A stretch of DNA of 64,000 bases from Pseudoclavibacter sp. CFCC 11306 (GTDB taxonomy: Bacteria; Actinomycetota; Actinomycetes; Actinomycetales; Microbacteriaceae). The notes beneath the pieces were generated by a model. That model had not been told where the DNA came from and searched no databases. It worked only from the letters and a program-made list of their open reading frames with translations. Positions 43,896 to 53,544 of this stretch are shown here, one piece after another (the stretch's first letter is position 1; every line of letters starts with the position of its first letter). The translations under genes were made by a program, and so were the position numbers. The stretch is from the NCBI RefSeq assembly GCF_008831235.1, contig NZ_WBKF01000001.1, positions 248,001 to 312,000 of the forward strand, read 5' to 3'.

Positions 43896-45836
43896 GTGGC
43901 CGAAGACCTCTCGTGGCGACCGCGCACGGGTGACATCCCGTCGAAGCCGGGAGTGTACCGGTGGCTCGACGCCAACGGCCGCGTGATCTACGTCGGCAAG
44001 GCGAAGAACCTGCGTGCACGGCTCAGCAGCTACTTCGCTCCGCTGCACACGCTGCACGAGCGCACTCGACGCATGGTCACGACCGCCCGTGAGCTGCGGT
44101 GGACGATCGTGGGCAGCGAGTTCGAGGCGCTGCAGCTCGAATACACCTGGATCAAAGAGTTCGATCCGCCGTTCAACGTGCAGTTCAAAGACGACAAGTC
44201 GTACCCGTACCTCGCACTCACGATGTCCGAAGAGATCCCTCGCGTCACGATCACACGGGGCCGGCACAAAAAGGGCGATCGATACTTCGGGCCGTATGTC
44301 AAGGTCTACGACCTGCGCTCGACCATCGACTCACTGCTCAAAGTGTTCCCGATGCGCAGCTGCAAGGCCTCCACGCTGAAGCGCGCACAGCGCACCGGCA
44401 AGCCCTGTCTGCTCGGCGACATCGGCAAATGCTCGGCCCCCTGCGTCGGTCGGGTCTCGATCGAAGAGCACAGAGAGACCGCTCGGCACGTGATCCGCTT
44501 CATGGCAGGTCAGGATCAGACCTATATTCGTGACCTGCGGCAGCGGATGCAGCGCGCCAGCGACGACCTCGAGTTCGAGCAGGCGGCGCGGCTGCGTGAT
44601 CAGCTGCAGGCCCTCGACTCCGTGCTCGCCTCGACGGCGGTCGTGCTCTCCGACCACGAGAACGCCGACGTGCTCGGCATCAGCGACGACGATCTGCACG
44701 CAGCCGTGCACGTGTTCATGGTTCGCGGCGGACGCATTCGCGGCGTGCGCACCTGGCTCATCGACAAAGAGCTCGAGATGCCTGACTCCGAGTTCCTGGC
44801 TCAGGCGCTGCAGCACGTCTATCTCGATGATGCGGATCGTCCCCTGACCGTGCCGGTGCAGATTCTGCTGCCTGCGATGCCGGCGGATGCCGAGGCCGTC
44901 ACCGAGCTGCTCGAGCGTCGTCGGGGCGGTCCGGTCCATCTTCGCGTGCCGCAGCGCGGTGAGAAGCTCTCGCTGCAGCAGACGGTCACCACGAACGCCG
45001 CTGAGGCGCTGAGGCAGTACAAGATGAAGCGTGCCAGCGACTATGTGGCGCGCAGCAGCGCTCTGACCGAGATCGCGCGGGCGCTGGGCATGAGCGAAGC
45101 GCCGCTGCGCATGGAGTGCTACGACATCTCACATCTCGGCGGCACCGATGTCGTGGCCTCGATGGTGGTCTTCGAAGACGGCCTGCCGAAGAAGCGGGAC
45201 TACCGCAAGTTCTCGATCGTGGGCACCAACGACGACACCGCCTCGATCCACCAGGTCATCTCACGTCGTCTCGCACATCTGCGGGAGCAGCAGAGTCCGG
45301 CGGGATCGCCCTCGGATGCTCCCCGAGACCCTCGGCAGAACTCGTTCCAGTACTTTCCGAGCCTCATCATCGTCGACGGCGGTGCACCTCAGGTGGCGGC
45401 CGCGAAGCGTGCGCTCGAAGAGCACGGGTTCGCCGACCGCATCGCGTTGGCCGGCATCGCCAAACGCCTCGAGGAGCTCTGGGTGCCGGACGACGACTAC
45501 CCGGTGATCCTCCCGCGCAACAGCGAGGCGATGTTCATGGTGCAGCGCATCCGTGACGAGGCCCATCGATTCGCGATCACCTACCAGCGCAACTCCCGCA
45601 CCAAAGCCTATGAGACCGACCTCGCCGCAGTGCCGGGCATCGGCGACCGTCGCGCACGCGATCTGCTGCGTCACTTCGGCTCTCCGGCCCGTGTAGCCGA
45701 GGCCGGCGTCGATGAGCTCTGCGCCGTGCCCGGCATCGGCGCGACGACGGCCCAGAGACTCGCTGAATGGCAGCACCGCAATCGGGCTAAGGTTGATGAT
45801 CATGAAGGCGAGCGTGAGCGAGACAGTGCAGAGTGA
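43896..45836 (+). CDS. uvrC: Excinuclease ABC subunit C
   Basis: Makes the dual incisions in UvrABC repair. Domains in order: GIY-YIG nuclease (GVYRWLDANGRVIYVGKAK near residues 19-37), cysteine-containing loop, UVR motif (LEFEQAARLRDQLQAL near residue 223), RNase H-like endonuclease (ECYDISHLGGTD near residue 408 and IVDGGAPQ near residue 492, giving the catalytic Asp residues), and a C-terminal helix-hairpin-helix pair (PGIGDRRARDLL, VPGIGATTAQRL). A short Pro/Ser-rich insertion lies around residues 468-485. GTG 43896 is three bases after the uvrA stop. The 3' end overlaps rapZ by 35 bases and contains its promoter. Confidence 0.96.
   Translation: MAEDLSWRPRTGDIPSKPGVYRWLDANGRVIYVGKAKNLRARLSSYFAPLHTLHERTRRMVTTARELRWTIVGSEFEALQLEYTWIKEFDPPFNVQFKDDKSYPYLALTMSEEIPRVTITRGRHKKGDRYFGPYVKVYDLRSTIDSLLKVFPMRSCKASTLKRAQRTGKPCLLGDIGKCSAPCVGRVSIEEHRETARHVIRFMAGQDQTYIRDLRQRMQRASDDLEFEQAARLRDQLQALDSVLASTAVVLSDHENADVLGISDDDLHAAVHVFMVRGGRIRGVRTWLIDKELEMPDSEFLAQALQHVYLDDADRPLTVPVQILLPAMPADAEAVTELLERRRGGPVHLRVPQRGEKLSLQQTVTTNAAEALRQYKMKRASDYVARSSALTEIARALGMSEAPLRMECYDISHLGGTDVVASMVVFEDGLPKKRDYRKFSIVGTNDDTASIHQVISRRLAHLREQQSPAGSPSDAPRDPRQNSFQYFPSLIIVDGGAPQVAAAKRALEEHGFADRIALAGIAKRLEELWVPDDDYPVILPRNSEAMFMVQRIRDEAHRFAITYQRNSRTKAYETDLAAVPGIGDRRARDLLRHFGSPARVAEAGVDELCAVPGIGATTAQRLAEWQHRNRAKVDDHEGERERDSAE
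45788..45793 (+). promoter_or_regulatory. -10 (TAAGGT) of rapZ inside uvrC, leaderless arrangement
   Basis: TAAGGT ends eight bases before ATG 45802. It lies inside the last codons of uvrC, so rapZ can be transcribed separately. A second ATG at 45796 is too close to the -10 to start a transcript there. Confidence 0.55.
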
Positions 45837-46749
45837 CCCCGTGCAGGCGGACTCTGCGACGTCCGCAGGCGCGCAGCCGAACGCAGAGCGCAGCGAGTTT
45901 CTGATCCTGACCGGGCTCTCAGGTGCCGGACGCTCGACCGTTGCGAACGCGCTTGAAGATATGGGCTGGTACGTGATCGACAACCTGCCGCCCAAGATGC
46001 TGGTTCCGCTGGCGCACTTCGTCGAAGACGGCGAGCACGACATCCGTCGCCTGGCTGTCGTCATCGACGTGCGCGGGGGCACGGTGTTCAGCGATCTCGA
46101 CGCACAGCTCGATGCGCTCAACGGCCTCGCCGTGCCGATGCGTGTGGTCTATCTCGAGGCGAGCGACGCCGAACTCGTTCGGCGATTCGAGAAGGTGCGG
46201 CGTCCGCACCCGCTGCAGAGCGGTGGCACGCTGGTCGAGCGCATCCGGGCTGAGCGTCAGCTGCTTGCGGGACTGCGCGGTCGTGCCGACACCATCATCG
46301 ACACCACCGGTCTCAACGTGCATCAGCTGACCAACCGTGCCTTTGACCTCTTCGGCGGCGACCAGGCCGACACCGTCACCGTGACGATCACCAGTTTCGG
46401 CTTCAAATACGGCATTCCGCTCGACGCCGACATGGTGGCAGACATGCGCTTTCTGCCGAATCCGTTCTGGGTCGAAGAGCTTCGAGCGCACACCGGTGCT
46501 GACGACGATGTGAGAGAATATGTGCTCGGCCAGCCAGGAGCACAGGAGTTCCTGAGTGACTACGAGCGTGTGCTGGGCACAGTGATAGACGGATATCTGC
46601 GTGAGAACAAGCGTCACGCGATGTTCGCCTTCGGGTGCACGGGAGGCAAACATCGCTCGGTGGCCACGGCGAACGAGATGGCGCGCAGACTGCGCAAACA
46701 CCCAGATCTCATCGTCGAAGTCACACACAGAGACCTTGGAAAGGAATGA
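45802..46749 (+). CDS. rapZ: RapZ/YvcJ-family P-loop nucleotide-binding protein
   Basis: A 315-residue member of the RapZ (YvcJ) family. The P-loop is GLSGAGRST at about residues 38-46, followed by the family block DNLPPKMLVPL, and the C-terminal domain ends with FAFGCTGGKHRS near residue 272. In Escherichia coli RapZ guides small RNAs to RNase E; in Gram-positives it is a GTP/ATP-binding protein of less clear role. The start ATG 45802 is chosen from the leaderless promoter; it overlaps uvrC by 35 bases. whiA follows after six bases; the gluconeogenesis factor yvcK that usually lies between them is absent. Confidence 0.92.
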   Translation: MKASVSETVQSDPVQADSATSAGAQPNAERSEFLILTGLSGAGRSTVANALEDMGWYVIDNLPPKMLVPLAHFVEDGEHDIRRLAVVIDVRGGTVFSDLDAQLDALNGLAVPMRVVYLEASDAELVRRFEKVRRPHPLQSGGTLVERIRAERQLLAGLRGRADTIIDTTGLNVHQLTNRAFDLFGGDQADTVTVTITSFGFKYGIPLDADMVADMRFLPNPFWVEELRAHTGADDDVREYVLGQPGAQEFLSDYERVLGTVIDGYLRENKRHAMFAFGCTGGKHRSVATANEMARRLRKHPDLIVEVTHRDLGKE

Positions 46750-46755
46750 CCTGCG

Positions 46756-47718
46756 GTGCCACTGACAGCCCAAGTCAAACAGGAGCTCATGAGGCACCGA
46801 TACCCGACCGGTCGACTGCGCGCAGCTGAGCTCGCCAGTCTGCTGCGTTTCGCGGGCGGTCTGCATCACATCTCCGGTCATATCGTCATCGAGGTCGTGC
46901 TCGACTCTCCCGAACTCACTGAACGGGTGCGGCGCGGCCTTGCCGAACTGTACGGTGCTCCGGCACAGCTCGTCGAGAGCGTCGGAGCACCCGGCGAGTA
47001 CGTGCTGCGCATCCCGCGCGGGGGAGAGATTCTGGCTCGCCAGACCGGGATGACCGACACCCGCAATCGTCCCGTGCGCGGTCTGCCGAGCGCGTTGGTC
47101 AACGGTTCGCCCGAGATCTCCTGCGCCGTCTGGCGGGGAGCGTTTCTGGCGGCCGGCTCGCTGAGCGATCCCGGGCGCAGCTCGGCACTCGAAGTGGTGT
47201 GCCCGGTCGCTGAGGCGGCGATGGCCCTCGTGGGCACGGCCCGTCGCGTCGGCGTCGTCACGAAGGCACGCGAGATCCGCGGGTCGCACCGAGTGGTGGT
47301 GCGCGAGCCCGAGGCGATCGCGACGATGCTGCGCCTGCTCGGCGCGACGCATACGCTCGAAGAGTGGGAAGAGGTGCGGCACCGTCGTGAAGTGCGAGCC
47401 AACGTCAACCGACTGGTGAACTTCGACGACGCGAACCTGCGGCGCTCGGCTCAGGCAGCCGTCGCAGCCAGCGCGCGCGTCGAGCGGGCGCTCGAGATCC
47501 TCGGCGACGACATCCCCGATCATCTGCGTCAGGCAGGCGATCTTCGCCTGCAGCACCGGCAGGCGAGTCTCGACGAACTGGGCCGCCTCGCCGATCCCGT
47601 GCTGACGAAGGATGCCGTGGCCGGTCGCATCCGTCGTCTGCTGGCCATGGCCGATCGCCGTGCGAAAGAGCTGGGAGTGCCGGGCACCGAGGCCAACGTG
47701 CCCGACAGCGTGCGCTGA
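46756..47718 (+). CDS. whiA: WhiA-family DNA-binding protein
   Basis: A 320-residue protein with an N-terminal domain resembling LAGLIDADG endonucleases and a C-terminal helix-turn-helix (about residues 220-310, including [14 protein letters not shown] and [14 protein letters not shown]). WhiA is a sporulation/cell-division regulator in Streptomyces and a conserved factor in non-sporulating Gram-positives. GTG 46756 lies behind an AAAGGA site at the end of rapZ and gives the standard N-terminus [10 protein letters not shown]. Confidence 0.94.
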   Translation: MPLTAQVKQELMRHRYPTGRLRAAELASLLRFAGGLHHISGHIVIEVVLDSPELTERVRRGLAELYGAPAQLVESVGAPGEYVLRIPRGGEILARQTGMTDTRNRPVRGLPSALVNGSPEISCAVWRGAFLAAGSLSDPGRSSALEVVCPVAEAAMALVGTARRVGVVTKAREIRGSHRVVVREPEAIATMLRLLGATHTLEEWEEVRHRREVRANVNRLVNFDDANLRRSAQAAVAASARVERALEILGDDIPDHLRQAGDLRLQHRQASLDELGRLADPVLTKDAVAGRIRRLLAMADRRAKELGVPGTEANVPDSVR

Positions 47719-47757
47719 TCGACCCTCAGACAGGTGCGCACGCCGTCTTCAGGCAAT

Positions 47758-47782
47758 TGACCGAACAAGCATTTCGCGGTCA
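47758..47782 (+). repeat. Inverted repeat in the whiA-sodA gap
   Basis: TGACCG at 47758-47763 and CGGTCA at 47777-47782 can pair across 13 bases; flanking T-A or G-U pairs extend it slightly. It may be a weak terminator for whiA or a protein site upstream of the superoxide dismutase. Nothing distinguishes these options. Confidence 0.3.
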
Positions 47783-47836
47783 GTGAACGTCGTATGACAT
47801 TGCGCATCTCTTGCGTCGTTCGCCGCCACAGCTGAG

Positions 47837-47842
47837 TACACT
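47837..47842 (+). promoter_or_regulatory. Candidate -10 (TACACT) of sodA
   Basis: TACACT lies 55 bases before ATG 47898; TTGCGT at 47811-47816 is a loose -35 at 20 bases. The leader includes a small hairpin CGGTCG-gttt-CGACCG (47854-47869) and the GAGGAG ribosome-binding site. Confidence 0.45.
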
Positions 47843-47897
47843 CGCACACAGGGCGGTCGGTTTCGACCGTCACATCTGTGAACTGTGAGGAGTTGTC

Positions 47898-48518
47898 ATG
47901 TCTGTCTACACCCTTCCCGATCTTCCCTACGATTACTCGGCGCTGGAGCCGTCGATCAGCGGAAAGATCATGGAGCTGCATCACGACAAGCACCATGCGA
48001 ACTACGTCAAGGGCGCCAACAGCGCACTCGAGAAGCTCGAGGCCGCTCGCGAGGGCGGCAGCTACGGCGACATCAACCAGCTTGAGAAGGATCTCGCCTT
48101 CAACCTGGCCGGCCACGTCAACCACACCATCTTCTGGACCAACCTCGGCCCCGACACGCAGCGTCCCGAGGGTGAGCTCGACGCCGCCATCACCGAGTTC
48201 TTCGGCTCGTTCGAGAACTTCCAGGCGCAGTTCGCGGCCGCAGCGCTGGGCATCCAGGGTTCGGGCTGGGCTGCCCTGTCATGGGACAGCCTCGGCCAGC
48301 GCCTCATCATCGAGCAGCTGCACGATCACCAGTCGAACCACGCTGCGGCGACCGTGCCGGTGTTCCTGGTCGACATGTGGGAGCACGCCTTCTACCTCGA
48401 CTACCTGAACGTGAAGGCCGACTACGTCAAGGCGATCTGGAACATCGCGAACTGGCAGAACGTCGCCGAGCGCTTCGCAGCCGCCAAGAACGGCACTCAG
48501 GGCATCATCACCCTCTGA
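47898..48518 (+). CDS. sodA: Superoxide dismutase (Mn/Fe family)
   Basis: Converts superoxide to hydrogen peroxide and oxygen in the cytoplasm. The 206-residue protein has all four metal ligands: His28 (in ELHHDKHH), His76 (in HVNHTIFW), Asp159 and His163 (in [13 protein letters not shown]). The metal cannot be assigned from the second-shell residues (ThrAsnLeu after FW, and HisGln at 144-145), so Mn, Fe or either is possible. ATG 47898 follows GAGGAG. The gene is closed by a strong terminator and separates whiA from gap. Confidence 0.96.
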   Translation: MSVYTLPDLPYDYSALEPSISGKIMELHHDKHHANYVKGANSALEKLEAAREGGSYGDINQLEKDLAFNLAGHVNHTIFWTNLGPDTQRPEGELDAAITEFFGSFENFQAQFAAAALGIQGSGWAALSWDSLGQRLIIEQLHDHQSNHAAATVPVFLVDMWEHAFYLDYLNVKADYVKAIWNIANWQNVAERFAAAKNGTQGIITL

Positions 48519-48585
48519 CCGTCCCGGGCCGAAGAGGCGGACGATCGCCTCAGCGCACAGACCGAGAGACACTCCCGGTCGACCG

Positions 48586-48621
48586 AGCACCCCACGCATC
48601 CGACGGATGCCGTGGGGTGCT
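48586..48621 (+). terminator. Rho-independent terminator after sodA
   Basis: A long hairpin with the stem AGCACCCCACG (48586-48596) against CGTGGGGTGCT (48611-48621), extended inward by CATCC/GGATG after a one-base bulge and a three-base loop, followed by TT and a T-rich stretch (TTTGCGTTTC). Confidence 0.88.
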
Positions 48622-48689
48622 TTGCGTTTCGGGGGATGGATCTCGCTGCGACGGTCGGCCTCTTCGAGCGCCCGAGCGGCGGAGCCTGA

Positions 48690-49778
<1,089 letters not shown>

Positions 49779-49786
49779 GCCTGCAC

Positions 49787-51007
49787 ATGTCTCTCAAGAC
49801 GATTGAATCGCTCGGCTCGCTCGCCGGACGCCGCGTCATCGTGCGCAGCGACCTCAATGTGCCGCTCAAAGACGGCGCCATCACCGATGACGGCCGCATC
49901 CGTGCATCGCTGCCGACGTATCGTCGGCTGCTCGAAGCCGGTGCCAGCCTGATCATCGTGGCCCACCTGGGGCGCCCCAAAGGACAGGTCGTTCCCGAGC
50001 TCTCACTCGAGCCGGTGGCCGTGCGCCTGGGCGAGCTGCTGGGCACGGAGGTCGCGTTCGCGACCGACACCGTGGGCGACTCCGCCCGTCAGCAGATCGG
50101 TGAGCTCGGAGAGGGCGGCGTCGTACTGCTCGAGAATCTGCGCTTCAACGCCGCTGAGACGTCGAAGGACGCAGAGGAGCGCCGTGCGTTCGCCGCACAG
50201 CTCGCCGCATTCGGCGACGCGTTCGTATCAGACGGTTTCGGCGTCGTGCATCGCAAACAGGCCAGCGTGTACGAGCTGGCCACCCTGCTGCCGCACGCCG
50301 CGGGGCTGCTGATCGAGACCGAGCTGCAGGCCCTCGGCCATCTGCTCGGCTCGCCGGAGCATCCCTACACTGTCGTGCTCGGCGGAGCGAAGGTCTCAGA
50401 CAAGCTCGCCGTCATCGACAATCTGCTGCCCAAAGTCGATCACCTGCTCATCGGCGGAGGAATGGTGTACACCTTCTTGGCCGCACGCGGCGAGAAGATC
50501 GGCAAGAGCCTGGTCGAGGCAGATCAGATCGACACCGTGCGCGGCTATCTCGACGAGGCCGAGCGCCTCGGCGTGCACCTGCAGCTTCCGGTCGACATCA
50601 TCGTGGCCGACCGCTTCGCAGAAGACGCCGCCCACCGCGTGACCGCGGTCGATGCGATCGAAGCGAGCGATCTCGGCGCCGACGTCATGGGACTCGACGT
50701 TGGCCCCAAGACCGCCGAACAGTTCGCCGAGGTCATCCGGCAGTCGAAGACCGTGTTCTGGAACGGCCCGATGGGCGTGTTCGAGTTCGCGGCGTTCGCC
50801 GGCGGCACCCGTGCCGTCGCGCGTGCGCTGACCGAGACCGAGGGGTACAGCGTCGTCGGAGGCGGTGACTCGGCTGCGGCCGCACGTTCCTTCGGCTACA
50901 CCGAGCGTGACTTCGGCCACATCTCGACCGGCGGCGGCGCCGGCCTCGAACTGCTCGAAGGCAAGGCTCTGCCCGGCCTCGACGTGCTGGGGTGGTCGGC
51001 CGAATGA
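49787..51007 (+). CDS. pgk: Phosphoglycerate kinase
   Basis: ATP-forming step from 1,3-bisphosphoglycerate. The 406-residue protein shows VIVRSDLNVPLKDG near residue 18, HLGRPKG near residue 60, and the nucleotide-binding GGGDSAAAARSFG near residue 356. A much longer open frame upstream overlaps gap in another frame and is rejected; ATG 49787 gives the family start. The stop overlaps the tpiA ATG by four bases. Confidence 0.96.
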   Translation: MSLKTIESLGSLAGRRVIVRSDLNVPLKDGAITDDGRIRASLPTYRRLLEAGASLIIVAHLGRPKGQVVPELSLEPVAVRLGELLGTEVAFATDTVGDSARQQIGELGEGGVVLLENLRFNAAETSKDAEERRAFAAQLAAFGDAFVSDGFGVVHRKQASVYELATLLPHAAGLLIETELQALGHLLGSPEHPYTVVLGGAKVSDKLAVIDNLLPKVDHLLIGGGMVYTFLAARGEKIGKSLVEADQIDTVRGYLDEAERLGVHLQLPVDIIVADRFAEDAAHRVTAVDAIEASDLGADVMGLDVGPKTAEQFAEVIRQSKTVFWNGPMGVFEFAAFAGGTRAVARALTETEGYSVVGGGDSAAAARSFGYTERDFGHISTGGGAGLELLEGKALPGLDVLGWSAE

Positions 51008-51900
51008 GTCTGCGCAACAGCAAACGAACCGAGGACCGTTCCGCAGGAGCGCACCCCGTCGGGGAGCGCACTCCGCTGATCGCGGGCAACTGGAAGATGA
51101 ACATCGACCATCTGCACGCCATCGCGCTGGTGCAGAAGGTCGCCTGGACGCTGCGTGACGCCGATCACGACTTCGACGACGTCGAAGTGGCCGTCTTCCC
51201 GCCGTTCACCGACCTGCGGTCGGTGCAGTCGCTGGTCGCGGCTGACAAACTGCCGATCACCTTCGGCGCGCAGGATGTCTCCGAACACGACCACGGGGCA
51301 TTCACCGGAGACATCTCGGGTGCCTTCCTGAACCGCCTCGACGCCAAGTACGCGATCGTCGGGCACTCTGAGCGACGGTCGTACCACCACGAAGACGACG
51401 CTCAGGTCGGACGCAAGGCTCTGGCGGCAATCCGCCACGGGCTGGTTCCGCTGATCTGCGTCGGTGAGACGGCAGCCGACCTTGAGGCGAAAGGCCCGGC
51501 GGCGGTTCCCGTCCAGCAGCTTCAGGGGGCAGTGTCCGAGTTCGCAGCTGAACTGGCCAAGCGTGCGGATGCCGGCGAGACGGCCGAGATCGTCATCGCC
51601 TACGAGCCGGTGTGGGCCATCGGCAGCGGGAAGGCCGCGACTGCGCAGCAGGCCCAAGAAGTCATCGGGCGTCTGCGCGGAGCCCTCGGAGAGGCGCTGC
51701 GCGCGCCGCTGGGGGCCGAGCGTGCCGACGCCGTCGCAGCGGCCACGCGCATCCTCTACGGCGGCTCGGTCGCCGTCGACAACGTCGCGGGCTTCCTCGC
51801 TCAGCCCGACATCGACGGTGCCCTGGTGGGCGGCGCGAGCCTCGATGCCGCCAGCTTTGCGGGCATCGCTCAGTTTCGTCGTCACGTGCGCACCGCCTGA
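51004..51900 (+). CDS. tpiA: Triosephosphate isomerase
   Basis: Interconverts dihydroxyacetone phosphate and glyceraldehyde 3-phosphate. The barrel has AGNWKMN (catalytic Lys near residue 31), VGHSERR (His near residue 120), AYEPVWAIGSGK (catalytic Glu near residue 201) and LYGGSV. The 298-residue protein is longer than the usual ~255 because of a polar N-terminal lead of ~20 residues and other small insertions. It overlaps pgk by four bases. Confidence 0.96.
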   Translation: MSLRNSKRTEDRSAGAHPVGERTPLIAGNWKMNIDHLHAIALVQKVAWTLRDADHDFDDVEVAVFPPFTDLRSVQSLVAADKLPITFGAQDVSEHDHGAFTGDISGAFLNRLDAKYAIVGHSERRSYHHEDDAQVGRKALAAIRHGLVPLICVGETAADLEAKGPAAVPVQQLQGAVSEFAAELAKRADAGETAEIVIAYEPVWAIGSGKAATAQQAQEVIGRLRGALGEALRAPLGAERADAVAAATRILYGGSVAVDNVAGFLAQPDIDGALVGGASLDAASFAGIAQFRRHVRTA

Positions 51901-51951
51901 CGTCTGGCGACCCGCCGCCGTGCGGAAGATGCCGTCGGGTGACATCCCCGG

Positions 51952-51957
51952 TATACT
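51952..51957 (+). promoter_or_regulatory. -10 (TATACT) of secG
   Basis: TATACT is an almost ideal -10, 51 bases before GTG 52009, in the 108-base tpiA-secG gap. A -35 is not evident. Confidence 0.55.
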
Positions 51958-52008
51958 GGCGGATGTTGCCCGGCTCCGTGCTGGGCATCCTGACGACGAA
52001 AGGCCATC

Positions 52009-52257
52009 GTGACTGCTCTCATCATCGTGCTCAATGTGCTGCTGACAGTGACCAGCATCCTGCTGACACTGCTCATCCTGCTGCACAAGGGGCGTGGCGG
52101 CGGCCTGAGCGACATGTTCGGCGGCGGCACCACCAGCAGCCTCAGTGCGTCGGGCGTGGCCCAGCGCAACCTGAATCGCATCACCGTCGTGGTCTCAGTG
52201 CTCTGGTTCGTCTCGATCGTCGGCATCGGCCTGATGATTCGTTTCGGCCAGATCTGA
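52009..52257 (+). CDS. secG: Protein-export translocase subunit SecG
   Basis: An 82-residue two-pass membrane subunit of the SecYEG channel: hydrophobic segments at about residues 3-25 and 56-76 enclose the conserved loop HKGRGGGLSDMFGGG. GTG 52009 is used. Position directly after tpiA is the standard actinobacterial arrangement; RNA-polymerase-binding rbpA, commonly next, is not here, and an MFS gene follows after 19 bases. Confidence 0.94.
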   Translation: MTALIIVLNVLLTVTSILLTLLILLHKGRGGGLSDMFGGGTTSSLSASGVAQRNLNRITVVVSVLWFVSIVGIGLMIRFGQI

Positions 52258-52276
52258 CCGCACACTCAGCTCCACA

Positions 52277-53509
52277 GTGACCCACACAACGGCCCCGAAG
52301 TACGGGCCGGCGCTGATCGGCGCCCTCGGCCTGCTCAGCATGGTCGCACCTCTGGCGACCGATATGTACCTGCCGGGGTTCCCCCTGGTCTCAGGCGACC
52401 TGCAGACTTCACAGGCGTCGGTGCAGCTCACTCTCTCGCTCTTCATGCTCGGCATGGGCGGCGGGCAGCTGTTCTGGGGGCCGGCCAGTGACATGCTCGG
52501 TCGGCGTCGGCCGCTGCTCGCGGCCGGAGCGCTCTTCGTCGTCTCGAGCCTGTTCGCCACGATGTCACCGAGCATCGTGTGGCTCTGCATCTGGCGTTTC
52601 ATCCAGGGGTTCAGCGGGTGTGCCGGCGTCGTCATCGGTCGCGCCATCGCTCGTGATGTCAGCCACGGCGTGCAGCTGGCGAGACTCTTCGGCTTCATCG
52701 GCATCGTCAACGGTCTCGCGCCTGTGCTCGCTCCGGTCGCCGGTGGCCTGCTCATTCCTCACATCGGCTGGCGAGGCGTGCTGTGGGTGCTCACCTGCGT
52801 GGCCGTGCTGATGCTGCTCGCGAGTGTCTTCGTGCTGGGGGAGTCTCTGCCGGCCACCGGACGGGTGCGTGGCGGGCTCCGAGAGGTCGGCAGCATGCTC
52901 GGCTCTGTCATGCGAGACCGGTCGTTCATCGGGTTCACCCTCATGCAGGTCTTCGGCTTCGGCGTGCTCTTCACCTGGATCTCGAGCTCTTCTGTCGTGC
53001 TTCAGCTCGTCTACGGCCTCGACGAACGCCAGTTCTCTCTCTGCATGGCGATCTTCGCAGTCGGCACATTGGCCGCCGGCGTGCTCAATACGCGTCTCGT
53101 GCGCCGTCTGGGCATGTGGCGTCTGCTGGTGACCGCCGTCGTCTTTCAGGCGTGCTGCGCCGTGGTTCTGTTCGTCGTCGTGTCGGCGACGGATGCCGGC
53201 ACAGGATCGAGCGCACCGGCTCTCTGGGCTCTGCTCGTGCTGGTCAGCCTCGCAGGGGCGCCGTTCCCCGTCATCATCGCCAACAGCACGGCGCTGGGAC
53301 TGGGCCGACAGCGGCGTGGCGCAGGCATCGCATCCGCGCTCATGGGCGCTTCGCAGTATGCACTGGCAGCTGCGGTCACCCCGATGGTCACGATCACTGG
53401 GAGCATTTCGCTTCACACCGTCGTGGCGGTCATGCTCGCCTGCGCGCTGGTGGCGGCCTTCGCAGCGTTGCTCTGCACGAAGGAGTCCCGCGCCCTGCAC
53501 TTCGGCTGA
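52277..53509 (+). CDS. Multidrug efflux MFS transporter, Bcr/CflA type
   Basis: A 410-residue, 12-segment major-facilitator protein. The loop-2 motif GPASDMLGRRRPL near residue 72 and the N-terminal MVAPLATDMYLPGFP near residue 22 are characteristic of the Bcr/CflA drug-resistance subgroup, where the periplasmic Asp-Met-Tyr-x-Pro pattern is conserved. It would export drugs or metabolites with proton motive force. GTG 52277 follows secG closely, so it may be cotranscribed; substrate is unknown. Confidence 0.87.
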   Translation: MTHTTAPKYGPALIGALGLLSMVAPLATDMYLPGFPLVSGDLQTSQASVQLTLSLFMLGMGGGQLFWGPASDMLGRRRPLLAAGALFVVSSLFATMSPSIVWLCIWRFIQGFSGCAGVVIGRAIARDVSHGVQLARLFGFIGIVNGLAPVLAPVAGGLLIPHIGWRGVLWVLTCVAVLMLLASVFVLGESLPATGRVRGGLREVGSMLGSVMRDRSFIGFTLMQVFGFGVLFTWISSSSVVLQLVYGLDERQFSLCMAIFAVGTLAAGVLNTRLVRRLGMWRLLVTAVVFQACCAVVLFVVVSATDAGTGSSAPALWALLVLVSLAGAPFPVIIANSTALGLGRQRRGAGIASALMGASQYALAAAVTPMVTITGSISLHTVVAVMLACALVAAFAALLCTKESRALHFG

Positions 53510-53544
53510 CCGAGCCACGTCGCGTCAGCCGCGGTGCGGCCGCA

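Noticed and set aside
45919-47556. Minus-strand open frame spanning rapZ and whiA
   Set aside because: Runs across two well-supported genes on the other strand; no motif.
53528-53540. GCCGC-GGT-GCGGC hairpin between the MFS gene and pgl as a terminator
   Set aside because: Only a five-pair stem with no T-run; too weak to call in such GC-rich DNA.
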